This document shows, one piece after another, positions 25,011-34,051 of a stretch of DNA of 53,852 bases. The notes beneath the pieces are model-generated. The model ran no database searches. It saw only the letters and a list, made by a program, of their open reading frames with translations, and was not told the origin of the DNA. The position numbers were made by a program, and so were the translations under genes. Each line of letters begins with the position of its first letter. The stretch's first letter is position 1. Origin of the DNA: Kosakonia oryziphila (GTDB taxonomy: Bacteria; Pseudomonadota; Gammaproteobacteria; Enterobacterales; Enterobacteriaceae); contig NZ_FMBC01000036.1 of the NCBI RefSeq assembly GCF_900094795.1, positions 1 through 53,852 on the forward strand, given 5' to 3'.

Positions 25011-26375
25011 ATGAGCACAACTGACGATTCATTTTCTGTTACCTCTGAATCGCTTGAGATTCAAAAGAAACCACTGAAAGAAAAATGGTGGCACATTATG
25101 GATACCTGGAAAGTTGGGGTTATTCCGCTGCCATTATTCCTGTTAGCCGGGGCATTAATTGCCATTGACTGCCTGGGCGGTAAGTTGCCGAGCGATATCG
25201 TGGTGATGGTAGCCACGTTGGCATTCTTCGGCTTTGCCTGCGGTGAATTCGGCAAACGTCTGCCGATCGTCGGCAAACTGGGCGCAGCGGCCATTTGCGC
25301 CACCTTTATTCCCTCGGCGATGGTTTACTACGGCCTGCTGCCGGATGTGGTCGTGGAATCCACCACCAAGTTCTATAAATCCACCAACATTCTTTATCTC
25401 TATATCTGCTGCATCATTGTCGGCAGCATCATGAGTATGAACCGTACCACGCTGATCCAGGGCTTCCTGCGTATCTTCTTCCCGATGCTGTGTGGCGAAA
25501 TCGTCGGTATGCTGGTGGGAATGGGTGTGGGCCTGGCGCTCGGTATGGAGCCGTTCCAGATTTTCTTCTTTATCATTCTGCCGATCATGGCGGGTGGTGT
25601 GGGTGAAGGCGCGATCCCACTTTCCATCGGTTACGCGACGCTGCTGCATATGGATCAGGGTGTTGCGCTTGGTCGCGTATTGCCGATGGTCATGCTTGGC
25701 GGCCTGACTGCCATCATTATCTCTGGTTGCCTGAATCAGTTGGGTAAACGCTTCCCGCACCTGACCGGCGAAGGGCAGTTAATGCCGAATCGCAGCAATG
25801 GCGATGAACAGGCTCCGGCTACACCGGCTTTATCCGGTAAAACCGATGTCACCACTATCGCGGCTGGCGCGCTGTTGGCTGTGCTGCTGTATATGATTGG
25901 CATGCTCGGTCATAAGCTGATTGGCTTGCCTGCGCCGGTCGGTATGCTGTTCGTTGCCGTTCTGATCAAGCTGGCGAACGGAGTATCTCCGCGTCTGCTG
26001 GAAGGCTCTCAGGTGGTATACAAATTCTTCCAGACCTCCGTTACCTATCCCATCCTCTTTGCCGTCGGTGTGGCTATCACGCCATGGGAAGAGTTGGTTC
26101 ATGCGTTCACCATCAACAACCTGCTGGTGATCGTGAGTACCGTTTCCGCACTGGTTGCCACCGGCTTTTTTGTGGGCAAAAAGATCGGCATGCATCCCAT
26201 TGATGTGGCCATCGTTTCCTGCTGCCAGAGCGGCCAGGGCGGTACAGGGGATGTTGCCATCCTGACTGCGGGTAACCGCATGAGCCTGATGCCGTTCGCG
26301 CAGATTGCAACCCGTATCGGCGGCGCGATCAACGTCTCGGTATCGCTGTTGGTGCTCGGCAATTTCCTCGTTTGA
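25011..26375 (+). CDS. citW: Citrate transporter, 2-hydroxycarboxylate family (CitW/CitS-like)
   Basis: 454 residues, the length I recall for Klebsiella CitW (CitS is 446). It is a polytopic inner-membrane protein with the family's two re-entrant GGxG loops: IMAGGVGEGAIPLS near residue 200 and SGQGGTGDVAIL near 412, followed by the conserved Arg in FAQIATRIGGA. Known members exchange citrate for acetate (CitW) or carry citrate with Na+ (CitS). As first gene of the lyase operon, its substrate is very probably citrate. CitW-type exchange would suit fermentation since the lyase makes acetate; which mode applies is not visible in the sequence. Confidence 0.85.
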   Translation: MSTTDDSFSVTSESLEIQKKPLKEKWWHIMDTWKVGVIPLPLFLLAGALIAIDCLGGKLPSDIVVMVATLAFFGFACGEFGKRLPIVGKLGAAAICATFIPSAMVYYGLLPDVVVESTTKFYKSTNILYLYICCIIVGSIMSMNRTTLIQGFLRIFFPMLCGEIVGMLVGMGVGLALGMEPFQIFFFIILPIMAGGVGEGAIPLSIGYATLLHMDQGVALGRVLPMVMLGGLTAIIISGCLNQLGKRFPHLTGEGQLMPNRSNGDEQAPATPALSGKTDVTTIAAGALLAVLLYMIGMLGHKLIGLPAPVGMLFVAVLIKLANGVSPRLLEGSQVVYKFFQTSVTYPILFAVGVAITPWEELVHAFTINNLLVIVSTVSALVATGFFVGKKIGMHPIDVAIVSCCQSGQGGTGDVAILTAGNRMSLMPFAQIATRIGGAINVSVSLLVLGNFLV

Positions 26376-26397
26376 TTCAAGTGTTACAGGAACTGAT

Positions 26398-27267
26398 ATG
26401 AAACTCGCAAGCTTTGTCCATCAGGGGATCCGGAGTTACGGTATCGTCAAGGCTGATGGCGTAATCAATCTGGGGCAGCGTCTGGGTGACCAGTACGGTG
26501 ATTTGAAATCACTGCTCGCTGCCAATGCGCTGCATGAAGCGCAACAACTGGACGGTGAAACGGCGGATATCCGCTTCGACGACCTGCAATTTCTGCCGGT
26601 CATTGATAACCCGGCCAAAATTCTCTGCGTTGGCATGAACTACGCCGAAAAGCGCAAAGAATTCGATCAGCATAACCCGGCGCCAACGCTCTTTGTTCGC
26701 TTTGCAGATTCGCAGACCGGCCATAATGCGCCGGTACTGAAGCCGCGTCACTCCAGTGAGTTCGACTACGAAGGCGAGCTGGCCGTGATCATCGGGAAAG
26801 GGGGAGAGAATATCTCCCGTGAGGCGGCATTAAGCCACGTTGCAGGCTACAGCTGCTACATGGATGGTTCGGCGCGCGACTGGCAGCACACCTGGTTTAC
26901 CGCCGGGAAAAACTGGCGGCAAACCGGCGCTTTCGGCCCGTGGATGACGACGGCGGATGAGATCCCTGATCCGCATCAACTGGCGATCCGCACCTGGCTG
27001 AATGGCCGCATGGTACAGGATGATAACACCGCCAGCATGATCCATAAGGTGGCAGAGCTTATCGAGTACATCAGTACTTTCACCAGCCTGACGCCGGGCG
27101 ATGTCATCATCACCGGATCACCGGGCGGCGTTGGCAAAAAACGCAACCCACCATTGTTTATGAAGGCGGGCGATCGCATCGAAGTGGAGATCGAGAATAT
27201 CGGTCACCTCAGTAATGTGATTATTGATGCGCCAGCGCCAGCCCATTCGCTGACGGCCGCACACTAA
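26398..27267 (+). CDS. FAH-family enzyme in citrate operon, possible oxaloacetate decarboxylase/tautomerase
   Basis: 289 residues from ATG 26398, with AGGAA about 7 bases upstream. It has the fumarylacetoacetate hydrolase C-terminal fold: KILCVGMNYAEKRKEF, PTLFVRFADSQTG, the metal-binding EFDYEGELAVIIGKGG, and the TGSPGGVGKKRNPP loop near the end. Members act on 2-oxo acids using Mg or Mn; several (FAHD1-type) decarboxylate or tautomerise oxaloacetate. Placed between the citrate transporter and citC, and with no oadGAB genes in the window, it may process the oxaloacetate released by citrate lyase. The enzyme class is clear; the substrate is inference. Confidence 0.85.
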   Translation: MKLASFVHQGIRSYGIVKADGVINLGQRLGDQYGDLKSLLAANALHEAQQLDGETADIRFDDLQFLPVIDNPAKILCVGMNYAEKRKEFDQHNPAPTLFVRFADSQTGHNAPVLKPRHSSEFDYEGELAVIIGKGGENISREAALSHVAGYSCYMDGSARDWQHTWFTAGKNWRQTGAFGPWMTTADEIPDPHQLAIRTWLNGRMVQDDNTASMIHKVAELIEYISTFTSLTPGDVIITGSPGGVGKKRNPPLFMKAGDRIEVEIENIGHLSNVIIDAPAPAHSLTAAH

Positions 27268-27284
27268 GGACGAAAGGCAATACC

Positions 27285-28304
27285 ATGCAGGCACGACCTT
27301 CCATCGACTTCCGCGTGGCGGAAGTCAACGGCAATACTCAACGGCTGGCCTCGATCCGCACGTTGCTCGCAGACAGCGGATTAGGCATGGACAGTGACAT
27401 CACCACCTTCGTTGAAGCCTGGTCGGGATACCGGCTGGTGGGTTGTGCGGGCCTGGCCGCCAACGTCATCAAATGTGTTGCAGTGGATGAAGAGCTGCGT
27501 GGCGAAAATCTCAGTGCGCGCTTGCTGGCAGAGGTTTCCCATCTGGCGCTGGCGCGGGGGCATTTTCATCTGTTCCTCTGCACGCGCCCCTGTAACCTGG
27601 AGCGTTTTCGTCGCAGTGGCTTCTGGCCGGTGGCGCAAAGCGGTAACAACGCGGTGTTGATGGAGAATACTCCGTCGGGGATCCAGCGTTACTGCCGCAC
27701 GTTGCAGGTCGATCGCATGCCGGGCAAACGCATCGGCGCGATAGTGATGAATGCCAACCCCTTTACGCTGGGGCACCGCTACCTGGTGGAGCAGGCCGCA
27801 CATGCCTGCGACTGGCTGCATCTGTTCGTGGTGCGCGAAGACGCGTCGTTCTTCCCCTTTGCCGCGCGGCTGAAAATGGTGAAGTCGGGTGTGGCACATC
27901 TGCCGAATGTCATCGTTCATGAAGGCTCTCAGTACATCATTTCCCGCGCCACTTTCCCGGCTTATTTCCTGAAAGAGACCGGCAAAGTGCAGCAGGCGTG
28001 GAGCGAAATTGACCTGCTGATTTTCCGCAATTACATCGCGCCAGCGTTGGGGATCACCCACCGCTTTATCGGTAGCGAACCCTTTTGCGACATCACCCGC
28101 CAGTACAACCAGACCATGCATCAACTACTGACAGGGGCTGTGGAGGTAGTGGAAATTCCGCGCATTAAAGCGACCGGCAATGCCATCTCCGCGTCTGAAG
28201 TGCGCCGTTTATTACAAACACACCAGTTTTCCCGTATTCGGGAAATTGTACCGGATACCACTTTCGCGCATCTCGAATCCCACTACAGCGCGGAAGCTGT
28301 TTAA
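27285..28304 (+). CDS. citC: [Citrate (pro-3S)-lyase] ligase
   Basis: A 339-residue protein with a GNAT-like N-terminal domain (about residues 20-130, VKCVAV-like IKCVAVDEELRGENLS) and a nucleotidyltransferase domain that starts GAIVMNANPFTLGHRYLVE, with the TLGH motif that binds ATP. It acetylates the thiol of the CitD prosthetic group with acetate and ATP, which makes citrate lyase active. AAGG precedes the ATG by about 8 bases. It is third in the operon and directly ahead of the lyase subunits, the standard order. Confidence 0.95.
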   Translation: MQARPSIDFRVAEVNGNTQRLASIRTLLADSGLGMDSDITTFVEAWSGYRLVGCAGLAANVIKCVAVDEELRGENLSARLLAEVSHLALARGHFHLFLCTRPCNLERFRRSGFWPVAQSGNNAVLMENTPSGIQRYCRTLQVDRMPGKRIGAIVMNANPFTLGHRYLVEQAAHACDWLHLFVVREDASFFPFAARLKMVKSGVAHLPNVIVHEGSQYIISRATFPAYFLKETGKVQQAWSEIDLLIFRNYIAPALGITHRFIGSEPFCDITRQYNQTMHQLLTGAVEVVEIPRIKATGNAISASEVRRLLQTHQFSRIREIVPDTTFAHLESHYSAEAV

Positions 28305-28321
28305 AAATCAGGAATCTAAAT

Positions 28322-28615
28322 ATGAAAATTGTGAGGGAGGCGCTGGCCGGAACCATGGAGTCCAGCGACCTGATGGTGAAAATAGCCCCCGCCGAAGGCG
28401 AGCTGGAAGTCGTTGTTCACAGCGAGGTTATCAAGCAATTTGGCGATCAGATCCGCAAGGTGGTGAACGACACGCTGCGGGCAATGGCGGTTCACCAGGG
28501 CTTGATCATCATTGAAGACAAAGGCGCGCTGGATTGTGTTATCCGCGCACGTTTACAGAGCGCGGTACTGCGCGCATCGGAAGGAACAGAGATAGACTGG
28601 GGGAAACTGCTGTGA
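28322..28615 (+). CDS. citD: Citrate lyase acyl carrier protein (gamma subunit)
   Basis: A 97-residue protein, usual size for Cit[21 protein letters not shown] carries Ser14, the family position for the phosphoribosyl-dephospho-CoA attachment. It carries the acetyl or citryl group between CitF and CitE. The stop overlaps the start of citE as GTGA. Confidence 0.95.
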   Translation: MKIVREALAGTMESSDLMVKIAPAEGELEVVVHSEVIKQFGDQIRKVVNDTLRAMAVHQGLIIIEDKGALDCVIRARLQSAVLRASEGTEIDWGKLL

Positions 28616-29487
28616 AAAAACTCCGTCGTAGTATGCTGTTTCTGCCAGGCTCTAACGCCGCCATGCTCTCCACCGCGTTTATCTATCGTCCGGATTCGAT
28701 CATGTTTGATCTGGAAGATGCTGTCTCCCTGCGTGAAAAAGACACTGCACGTCTGCTGGTGTTTCATGCCCTGCAACATCCGATGTACCAGGATATCGAA
28801 ACCGTGGTGCGTATCAACCCGCTGAACACGCCGTTTGGCCTGCCGGATCTGGAAGCGGTCGTTCGTGCTGGCGTGGATGTGGTGCGCTTACCGAAAACGG
28901 ATACCCCGGAAGATATCTACGAACTGGAACGTCATCTCGAACGTATCGAGCTGGCCTGCGGACGTGAAGTGGGATCGACCCGCGTGATGGCGGCCATCGA
29001 ATCCGCGATCGGCGTTATTAATGCCGTAGCGATCGCCCGCAGCTCTCAGCGTCTGATCGGTATTGCGCTGGCCGCTTTCGACTATGTGATGGATATGCAG
29101 ACCGAACGCGGCGATGGCACCGAGCTGTTTTACGCCCGCTGCGCTGTGCTGCACGCCGCACGCGCCGCCGGTATCGACGCTTTCGACGTGGTGTGGTCAG
29201 ACGTTAACGACGAAACCGGATTCCTGCGCGAAGTCGGGTTGATCCGCAAAATGGGCTTCAACGGTAAGTCGCTGATCAACCCGCGGCAAATCGATCTACT
29301 GCATAACGCTTATGCGCCGACCCAGGAGGAAGTTGACCACGCGCAACGGGTTATTGAGGCGGCGGAAGAGGGTGAACGCAACGGGCTTGGCGTCGTTTCG
29401 CTGAACGGCAAAATGATCGACGCCCCGATTATTAATCACGCGCAGATGGTGCTGGAACGTGCGGCCGCGTCCGGTGTACGTCGGTAA
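28612..29487 (+). CDS. citE: Citrate lyase beta subunit (citryl-ACP lyase)
   Basis: 291 residues from GTG 28612, overlapping the citD stop by 4 bases; the longer frame would run inside citD. It is of the HpcH/HpaI aldolase superfamily: [58 protein letters not shown] and [14 protein letters not shown] contain the Mg and citryl-CoA contact residues. It splits citryl-ACP to acetyl-ACP and oxaloacetate. Confidence 0.95.
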   Translation: MKKLRRSMLFLPGSNAAMLSTAFIYRPDSIMFDLEDAVSLREKDTARLLVFHALQHPMYQDIETVVRINPLNTPFGLPDLEAVVRAGVDVVRLPKTDTPEDIYELERHLERIELACGREVGSTRVMAAIESAIGVINAVAIARSSQRLIGIALAAFDYVMDMQTERGDGTELFYARCAVLHAARAAGIDAFDVVWSDVNDETGFLREVGLIRKMGFNGKSLINPRQIDLLHNAYAPTQEEVDHAQRVIEAAEEGERNGLGVVSLNGKMIDAPIINHAQMVLERAAASGVRR

Positions 29488-29497
29488 GGACAGAACA

Positions 29498-31024
29498 ATG
29501 AATCAGACAGAACTTCTTCACGTTAATTTTCCCCATCTGCGTGAGTTAAAACCTTTCGACAGCGCTCATGCGGCCACACCGTGGCTGGCGGACGTTAACA
29601 GCAAACACACACGCAAACTCTGCGCCACGCTGGAAGACGCCATCGCCCGTAGCGGCCTGAAAGACGGGATGACCATCTCGTTCCACCACGCCTTCCGTGA
29701 AGGCGACCGGGTGATTAACCATGTTGTCGCCACGCTGGCGCGTCTGGGGTTCAAAAATCTGACGCTGGCTTCCAGTTCGCTGATGACCTGCAACGATGCG
29801 CTGATCGAACATATTGAGAGCGGCGTGATTACCCGCATTTACACCTCAGGCATGCGCGGTAAGCTGGCGGATGCAATCTCTCATGGTCTGATGGCGGAAC
29901 CGGTACAGATTCATTCCCACGGCGGGCGCGTCAAACTGTTGCAGGATGGCGAACTAAAGATTGACGTCGCCTTTCTTGGCGTACCCTGTAGCGATGAGTT
30001 TGGCAACGCCAACGGCACACAGGGTAAATCCTGCTGCGGTTCGCTGGGCTACGCGATGGTGGATGCGAAGTTCGCCCGCAAAGTGGTGCTGCTGACGGAA
30101 GCGCTGGTGCCGTTCCCGAATATGCCCGCCAGCCTCGGTCAGGAGCAGGTGGATCTGATTGTGCAGGTAGAGAGTGTGGGCGATCCGGCAAAAATCAGCG
30201 TCGGCGCAGCGCGTGTTACCAGCAACCCGCGTGAATTGATGATCGCGCGCTATGCGGCGGATGTGATCGAGCACTCCGGCTATTTCAAGGATGGTTTTTC
30301 CATGCAGACCGGCTCTGGTGCCGCGGCGACGGCTGCCACCCGCTTTATGGAAGAGAAAATGGAGCGCCACGGGGTGAAGGCCAGTTTCGCGCTCGGCGGT
30401 ATCACTGGCGGGCTGGTGAGTCTGCATGAAAAAGGGTTGATCGGCAAACTGCTGGATACACAGTGTTTTGACGGTGAAGCAGCGGCATCGCTGCACCGTA
30501 ACCCGAACCACGTTGAGATCTCGACTGACGTCTATGCCAACCCCGGCGGCAAAGCTGCCAGTTGCGACCAGCTCGATGTGGTGATCCTCAGCGCGCTGGA
30601 GATCGACACGGAGTTTAACGTCAATGTTATTACCGGCTCAGACGGTGTGATGCGCGGCGCATCAGGTGGTCACTGCGATGTGGCGGCTGCGGCAAACCTG
30701 ACTATTGTTGTGGCGCCGTTACTGCGCAGCCGTATTCCGACGGTGGTGAAACGTGTTACCACGCTGTTGACACCCGGGGAAAGCATCGACGTGCTGGTGA
30801 CTGACCACGGGATTGCGGTGAATCCGGCGCGTCCGGAGATCCGCGAACGCCTGCTGGCAGCGGGGCTGAAAATTGTTGATATCGAAACACTCTATCAACG
30901 GGCCATCTCGCTGACTGGTGAACCGAAACTGATCGCCTTTACCGACCGTATTGTCGGGGTGATCCGCTACCGTGATGGCACCGTCATTGACGTTGTCCGT
31001 CAGGTTAAAGAGGAAAATGCATGA
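29498..31024 (+). CDS. citF: Citrate lyase alpha subunit (citrate:acetyl-ACP transferase)
   Basis: 508 residues from ATG 29498 (AGGACAG upstream). Blocks of the CitF family appear in order: SKHTRKLCATLEDAI, GMTISFHHAFREGDRV, FLGVPCSDEFGNANG, MQTGSGAAATAATRFME, FALGGITGGLVSLHEKG and GASGGHCDVAAAANL. It swaps acetate for citrate on the CitD thioester arm. The last bases overlap the citX start (ATGA). Confidence 0.96.
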   Translation: MNQTELLHVNFPHLRELKPFDSAHAATPWLADVNSKHTRKLCATLEDAIARSGLKDGMTISFHHAFREGDRVINHVVATLARLGFKNLTLASSSLMTCNDALIEHIESGVITRIYTSGMRGKLADAISHGLMAEPVQIHSHGGRVKLLQDGELKIDVAFLGVPCSDEFGNANGTQGKSCCGSLGYAMVDAKFARKVVLLTEALVPFPNMPASLGQEQVDLIVQVESVGDPAKISVGAARVTSNPRELMIARYAADVIEHSGYFKDGFSMQTGSGAAATAATRFMEEKMERHGVKASFALGGITGGLVSLHEKGLIGKLLDTQCFDGEAAASLHRNPNHVEISTDVYANPGGKAASCDQLDVVILSALEIDTEFNVNVITGSDGVMRGASGGHCDVAAAANLTIVVAPLLRSRIPTVVKRVTTLLTPGESIDVLVTDHGIAVNPARPEIRERLLAAGLKIVDIETLYQRAISLTGEPKLIAFTDRIVGVIRYRDGTVIDVVRQVKEENA

Positions 31025-31560
31025 CGACACTGACGCCCATAAGATCGGGCGTCAGCCTTGAAGCGCTGTTGGCGGCGAAAGACAGCCGTGCAGCGCGTCA
31101 GGCTGACTGGCTCGCTCACTACCAACAACCGGTCATTTCACTGACGCTGGTGACCCCCGGCGCGGTAAAAGACAGCATTCGCTATCGCAATACCATGGGA
31201 GTGGCGTTACAGACCTGCGACCAACTGCTGTGGCAGAACCGCTGGCAGGTGCTGGACCGACAGGTGTTGTGGTTGCCGACCGGCGCAGAAGCCCTGTGGT
31301 GTGTTGCGCACCCGGCGGTGGAAATCAAGGCGCAGTGCGTTGAGATGGAACAGACGCATCCATTAGGGCGTCTGTGGGACTTTGACGTGTTGTGCCCGCA
31401 GGCGGGGCAGGTCGGACGGCATTCACTGGATCTGAATACCCGTCGTTGCCTGGTGTGCGATGAGCCAGCACACGGCTGCGCGCGTTCGCGTCGCCACCCG
31501 GTTGATGAAGTGGTTGCCCGCGTGGAGAAACTGATTGATGGCTGGTTTGCTCGCGACTGA
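31021..31560 (+). CDS. citX: Apo-citrate lyase phosphoribosyl-dephospho-CoA transferase
   Basis: A 179-residue protein with the CitX family ends: LLAAKDSRAARQADWLAHYQ near the start, HPLGRLWDFDVLCP in the middle and RRCLVCDEPAHGCARSRRH near the end. It attaches the prosthetic group made by CitG to Ser14 of CitD. It starts within the last codons of citF (ATGA) and overlaps citG by 23 bases. Confidence 0.94.
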   Translation: MTTLTPIRSGVSLEALLAAKDSRAARQADWLAHYQQPVISLTLVTPGAVKDSIRYRNTMGVALQTCDQLLWQNRWQVLDRQVLWLPTGAEALWCVAHPAVEIKAQCVEMEQTHPLGRLWDFDVLCPQAGQVGRHSLDLNTRRCLVCDEPAHGCARSRRHPVDEVVARVEKLIDGWFARD

Positions 31561-32368
31561 ATCTGCTGTTATCAGCATACCGGCGATGGCTGCCCGGGCA
31601 CTGCGGTTGGAACTGGATCTTACGCCGAAACCGGGGCTAGTAGACCGGGCGAACAACGGCTCGCACCAGGATATGGATCATGCGTTGTTTTTACGCAGTA
31701 TTGCGGCCATCACGCCATGGTTTTCTGTCTTTGAACTGGCCGGGCGCGAACATGCCCACAAGGAGGCAAGTGTCCAGTTGCGCCTGCTGCGTCCGGCTGG
31801 CATTGCCTGCGAACAGGCGATGTTTGCAGCTACCGGCGGGGTGAATACGCACAAAGGCGGGGTTTTTTCGCTGGGGCTGCTCTGTTTTGCCGCCGGGCGA
31901 TTGCAGGGGCAATGCCAGCCGCTGCATGCTGAAACGTTGTGTCGACAGGTCAGTGAAATCTGTCGCGGGCTGGTGGCGCGTGAACTGGCCGCCCGGCCGC
32001 AGGCTGTGACGGCAGGTGAGAAACAGTTTCTGGAGTATGGTCTTACTGGCGCTCGCGGCGAGGCCGAACAAGGTTTTGCCACCGTGCGCCGCGCGGTGCT
32101 GCCGTACTGGCATCAGGAGCAGGGCGAACGGCGGCTGCAACATGCGTTATTGCGCCTGATGGCAGCAAACCCGGACAGCAATCTGGTGTCGCGCGGCGGT
32201 ATTGCCGGGCTGCGCTACGTGCAGGATTATGCGGCAACTTTACTGGCGGGCGGCTGGGATAACGATGCATTGTCTGAAATGGACAGGGCGCTGATGGCAC
32301 GGCGCTTAAGCCCCGGCGGCAGCGCCGATTTGCTGGCAGTCGCATACGTGTTGGCGCAACTTCCATAA
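31538..32368 (+). CDS. citG: Triphosphoribosyl-dephospho-CoA synthase
   Basis: About 276 residues from ATG 31538 (a TTG lies one codon earlier). Family blocks seen are LTPKPGLVDRANNGSHQDMD, GGVNTHKGGVFSLGLL and LVSRGGIAGLRYVQDYA. It joins ATP to dephospho-CoA to form the lyase prosthetic group. The start lies inside citX, and it is the last gene of the citrate operon; no strong terminator follows, only a REP-like hairpin. Confidence 0.94.
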   Translation: MAGLLATESAVISIPAMAARALRLELDLTPKPGLVDRANNGSHQDMDHALFLRSIAAITPWFSVFELAGREHAHKEASVQLRLLRPAGIACEQAMFAATGGVNTHKGGVFSLGLLCFAAGRLQGQCQPLHAETLCRQVSEICRGLVARELAARPQAVTAGEKQFLEYGLTGARGEAEQGFATVRRAVLPYWHQEQGERRLQHALLRLMAANPDSNLVSRGGIAGLRYVQDYAATLLAGGWDNDALSEMDRALMARRLSPGGSADLLAVAYVLAQLP

Positions 32369-32445
32369 TGCAACATCGGGTGGCGTTATGTATCCTGGCC
32401 TTTCCTGAGCGGATAAGTCGGTTGCGATAGCGTCCACAATTATTG

Positions 32446-32468
32446 CCGGATAGCACTGGATTATCCGG
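32446..32468. repeat. REP-like hairpin after citG
   Basis: CCGGATA at 32446-32452 pairs with TATCCGG at 32462-32468 around a 9-base loop. The TTGCCGGATA...TTATCCGGTCTA pattern resembles enterobacterial REP elements. It sits between the convergent citG and nupG genes. Confidence 0.5.
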
Positions 32469-32532
32469 TCTATGGATTTACCCGGCCGGAACAGCCTGAA
32501 GGCGTGGAAAATTCATGGAAAAGGCATAAATA

Positions 32533-32552
32533 ACCCGGCGCTCAGGCCGGGT
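32533..32552 (-). terminator. nupG terminator
   Basis: ACCCGGC / GCCGGGT, a 7-bp stem with a 6-base loop just downstream of the nupG stop; on the minus strand it is followed by TATTTATG, a moderately T-rich run. Confidence 0.7.
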
Positions 32553-32559
32553 CGTTGTC

Positions 32560-33813
32560 TTACGCTTTCTGCGTGACTGCCGCAGGTTCGCGCACATGTT
32601 TGTATTTAAACAGTGTCACAAAGGCAAAAGCCAGCACCAGTGAATAACTGGCAAAAATCAGCCATACGGTTTTCCAGTCGGTAACGCCAGCAGTGGTGTA
32701 GATCTCTACCACTTTGCCGCTGGCCATACCGCCGAGGATACAACCGAAGCCGTTGGTCATCATCAGCAGCATACCCTGAGCACTGGCGCGGATCGCCGGG
32801 TTAACCTCTTTCTCAACGAACACCGAACCGGAGATGTTGAAGAAGTCGAACGCACAGCCGTAGACAATCATTGACAGTACCAGCAGTACGGTACCGAACG
32901 GTGTCGGGTCGCCATAGGCGAACAGACCAAAACGCAGCACCCAGGCGAAGATACTGATCATCATTACGTTCTTGATGCCGTAGCGGCTCATAAAGAACGG
33001 AATCGCGAGGATAAAGGCAGTTTCGGAAATCTGTGAAATAGACATCATCACTGACGCATGGGTCACGATGAAGCTATTAGCAAACAGCGGGTTGGCATCG
33101 AAGCTGTGCAGGAAGGTGTTACCGAACATGTTAGTGATCTGCAACTCTGCGCCCAGCATCATCGAGAAGATGAAGAAAATCGCCATGCGCTTGTTTTTAA
33201 ACAGCGCAAAAGCATTCAGACCCAGCATTTCCACCCAAGTCTGTTTCTCGGTGCTTTTCGCAACCGGCATATATGGCAGCGTCAGAGAGTACAGGCTCAG
33301 TACCAGCGACAGCGCGGCACCGATATAAAGCTGCATATGGCTCAGTTCGAAGCCGGAGAAGCTCACTCCCCACATCGCCAGGATAAAGCCAATGGTGCCC
33401 CAGATGCGAATTGGCGGAAAATCGGTAACGATATCGTGCCCGGCGGATTTCAGGCGGAAGTAAGAGATAGTATTTACCAGACTCAGCGTTGGCATATAGG
33501 CCAGCGAGTTAAGCAGAATAATGGCAAACATCGCGCCCGGTGTGGTAACGCCTGCGGCAATAAACAGGGTGATCGCACCGACCAGATGGCACAGAGCGTA
33601 AACCCATTTCGCGCTCAGCCATTTATCGGCAATGATACCCAGCAGCGGCGGCATCAGCAGCGAGGCAATGCCCAGCGAACTATACACTGCACCAATAGAT
33701 GCACCATCAAATTTCAGCGTGACGAACATATACGAGCCAAGCGTCGTCAGCCAGCTTCCCCACAGGCAGAACTGCAGAAAGATAATGACTTTCAGCTGCA
33801 GCTTAAGATTCAT
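32560..33813 (-). CDS. nupG: Nucleoside:H+ symporter NupG
   Basis: 417 residues from ATG 33813 (MNLKLQLKVIIFLQFCLWGS), in register with E. coli NupG; AGGAAA precedes the start. It is a 12-helix major facilitator with the family stretches GSYMFVTLKFDGASIGAVYS, DFPPIRIWGTIGFI and YGCAFDFFNISGSVFVEKEV. It imports nucleosides with protons. The upstream region has CRP and CytR-like sites, as expected for a member of the CytR regulon. Confidence 0.97.
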   Translation of the reverse strand: MNLKLQLKVIIFLQFCLWGSWLTTLGSYMFVTLKFDGASIGAVYSSLGIASLLMPPLLGIIADKWLSAKWVYALCHLVGAITLFIAAGVTTPGAMFAIILLNSLAYMPTLSLVNTISYFRLKSAGHDIVTDFPPIRIWGTIGFILAMWGVSFSGFELSHMQLYIGAALSLVLSLYSLTLPYMPVAKSTEKQTWVEMLGLNAFALFKNKRMAIFFIFSMMLGAELQITNMFGNTFLHSFDANPLFANSFIVTHASVMMSISQISETAFILAIPFFMSRYGIKNVMMISIFAWVLRFGLFAYGDPTPFGTVLLVLSMIVYGCAFDFFNISGSVFVEKEVNPAIRASAQGMLLMMTNGFGCILGGMASGKVVEIYTTAGVTDWKTVWLIFASYSLVLAFAFVTLFKYKHVREPAAVTQKA

Positions 33814-33881
33814 GTTAATTTCCTCACAAAGGAGACGGACAGGTGTTGGAATGGGCACAATTAATATTGTTATGTGTCAGG

Positions 33882-33993
33882 ATTCTATCATCGCCTGGGC
33901 GACGAATTTGTTATGCCCGACATAAAAATGCAAACTTCCTCTGATTGCATTTGTATATGGTGATGGATATCACATTTTAACGCAACCGTTTGC
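33882..33993 (-). promoter_or_regulatory. nupG promoter with CRP and CytR-like sites
   Basis: On the minus strand a -10 box TAGAAT lies at 33887-33882, predicting a start near 33875. A good CRP site (GGTGA-N6-TCACA, 33959-33974) is centred about 91 bases upstream; a weaker CRP-like match is near -41. TGCAA/TTGCA half sites of CytR type occur at 33929-33949 and GCAACCGTTTGC at 33982-33993. This matches the two-CRP, CytR-bridged design I recall for E. coli nupG. Confidence 0.6.
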
Positions 33994-34014
33994 ATCACAT
34001 AGAAGAAGACCTTA

Positions 34015-34046
34015 TGCCTCTTGCGTACAAATGTACGAAAGAGGCA
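34015..34046 (-). terminator. mltC terminator hairpin
   Basis: A 14-bp stem with one mismatch (34015-34028 with 34033-34046) and loop AAAT lies just after the mltC stop; the minus strand then reads TAAGGTCTTCTTC, a weak pyrimidine run. Confidence 0.7.
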
Positions 34047-34051
34047 CGAGA

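Noticed and set aside
27381..28124. 247-residue frame on the - strand
   Set aside because: Antisense to citC; no start signal and no family features.
33058..33864. 268-residue frame on the + strand
   Set aside because: It is antisense to nupG, made of the mirrored codons of a conserved membrane protein, and has no ribosome site or family resemblance.
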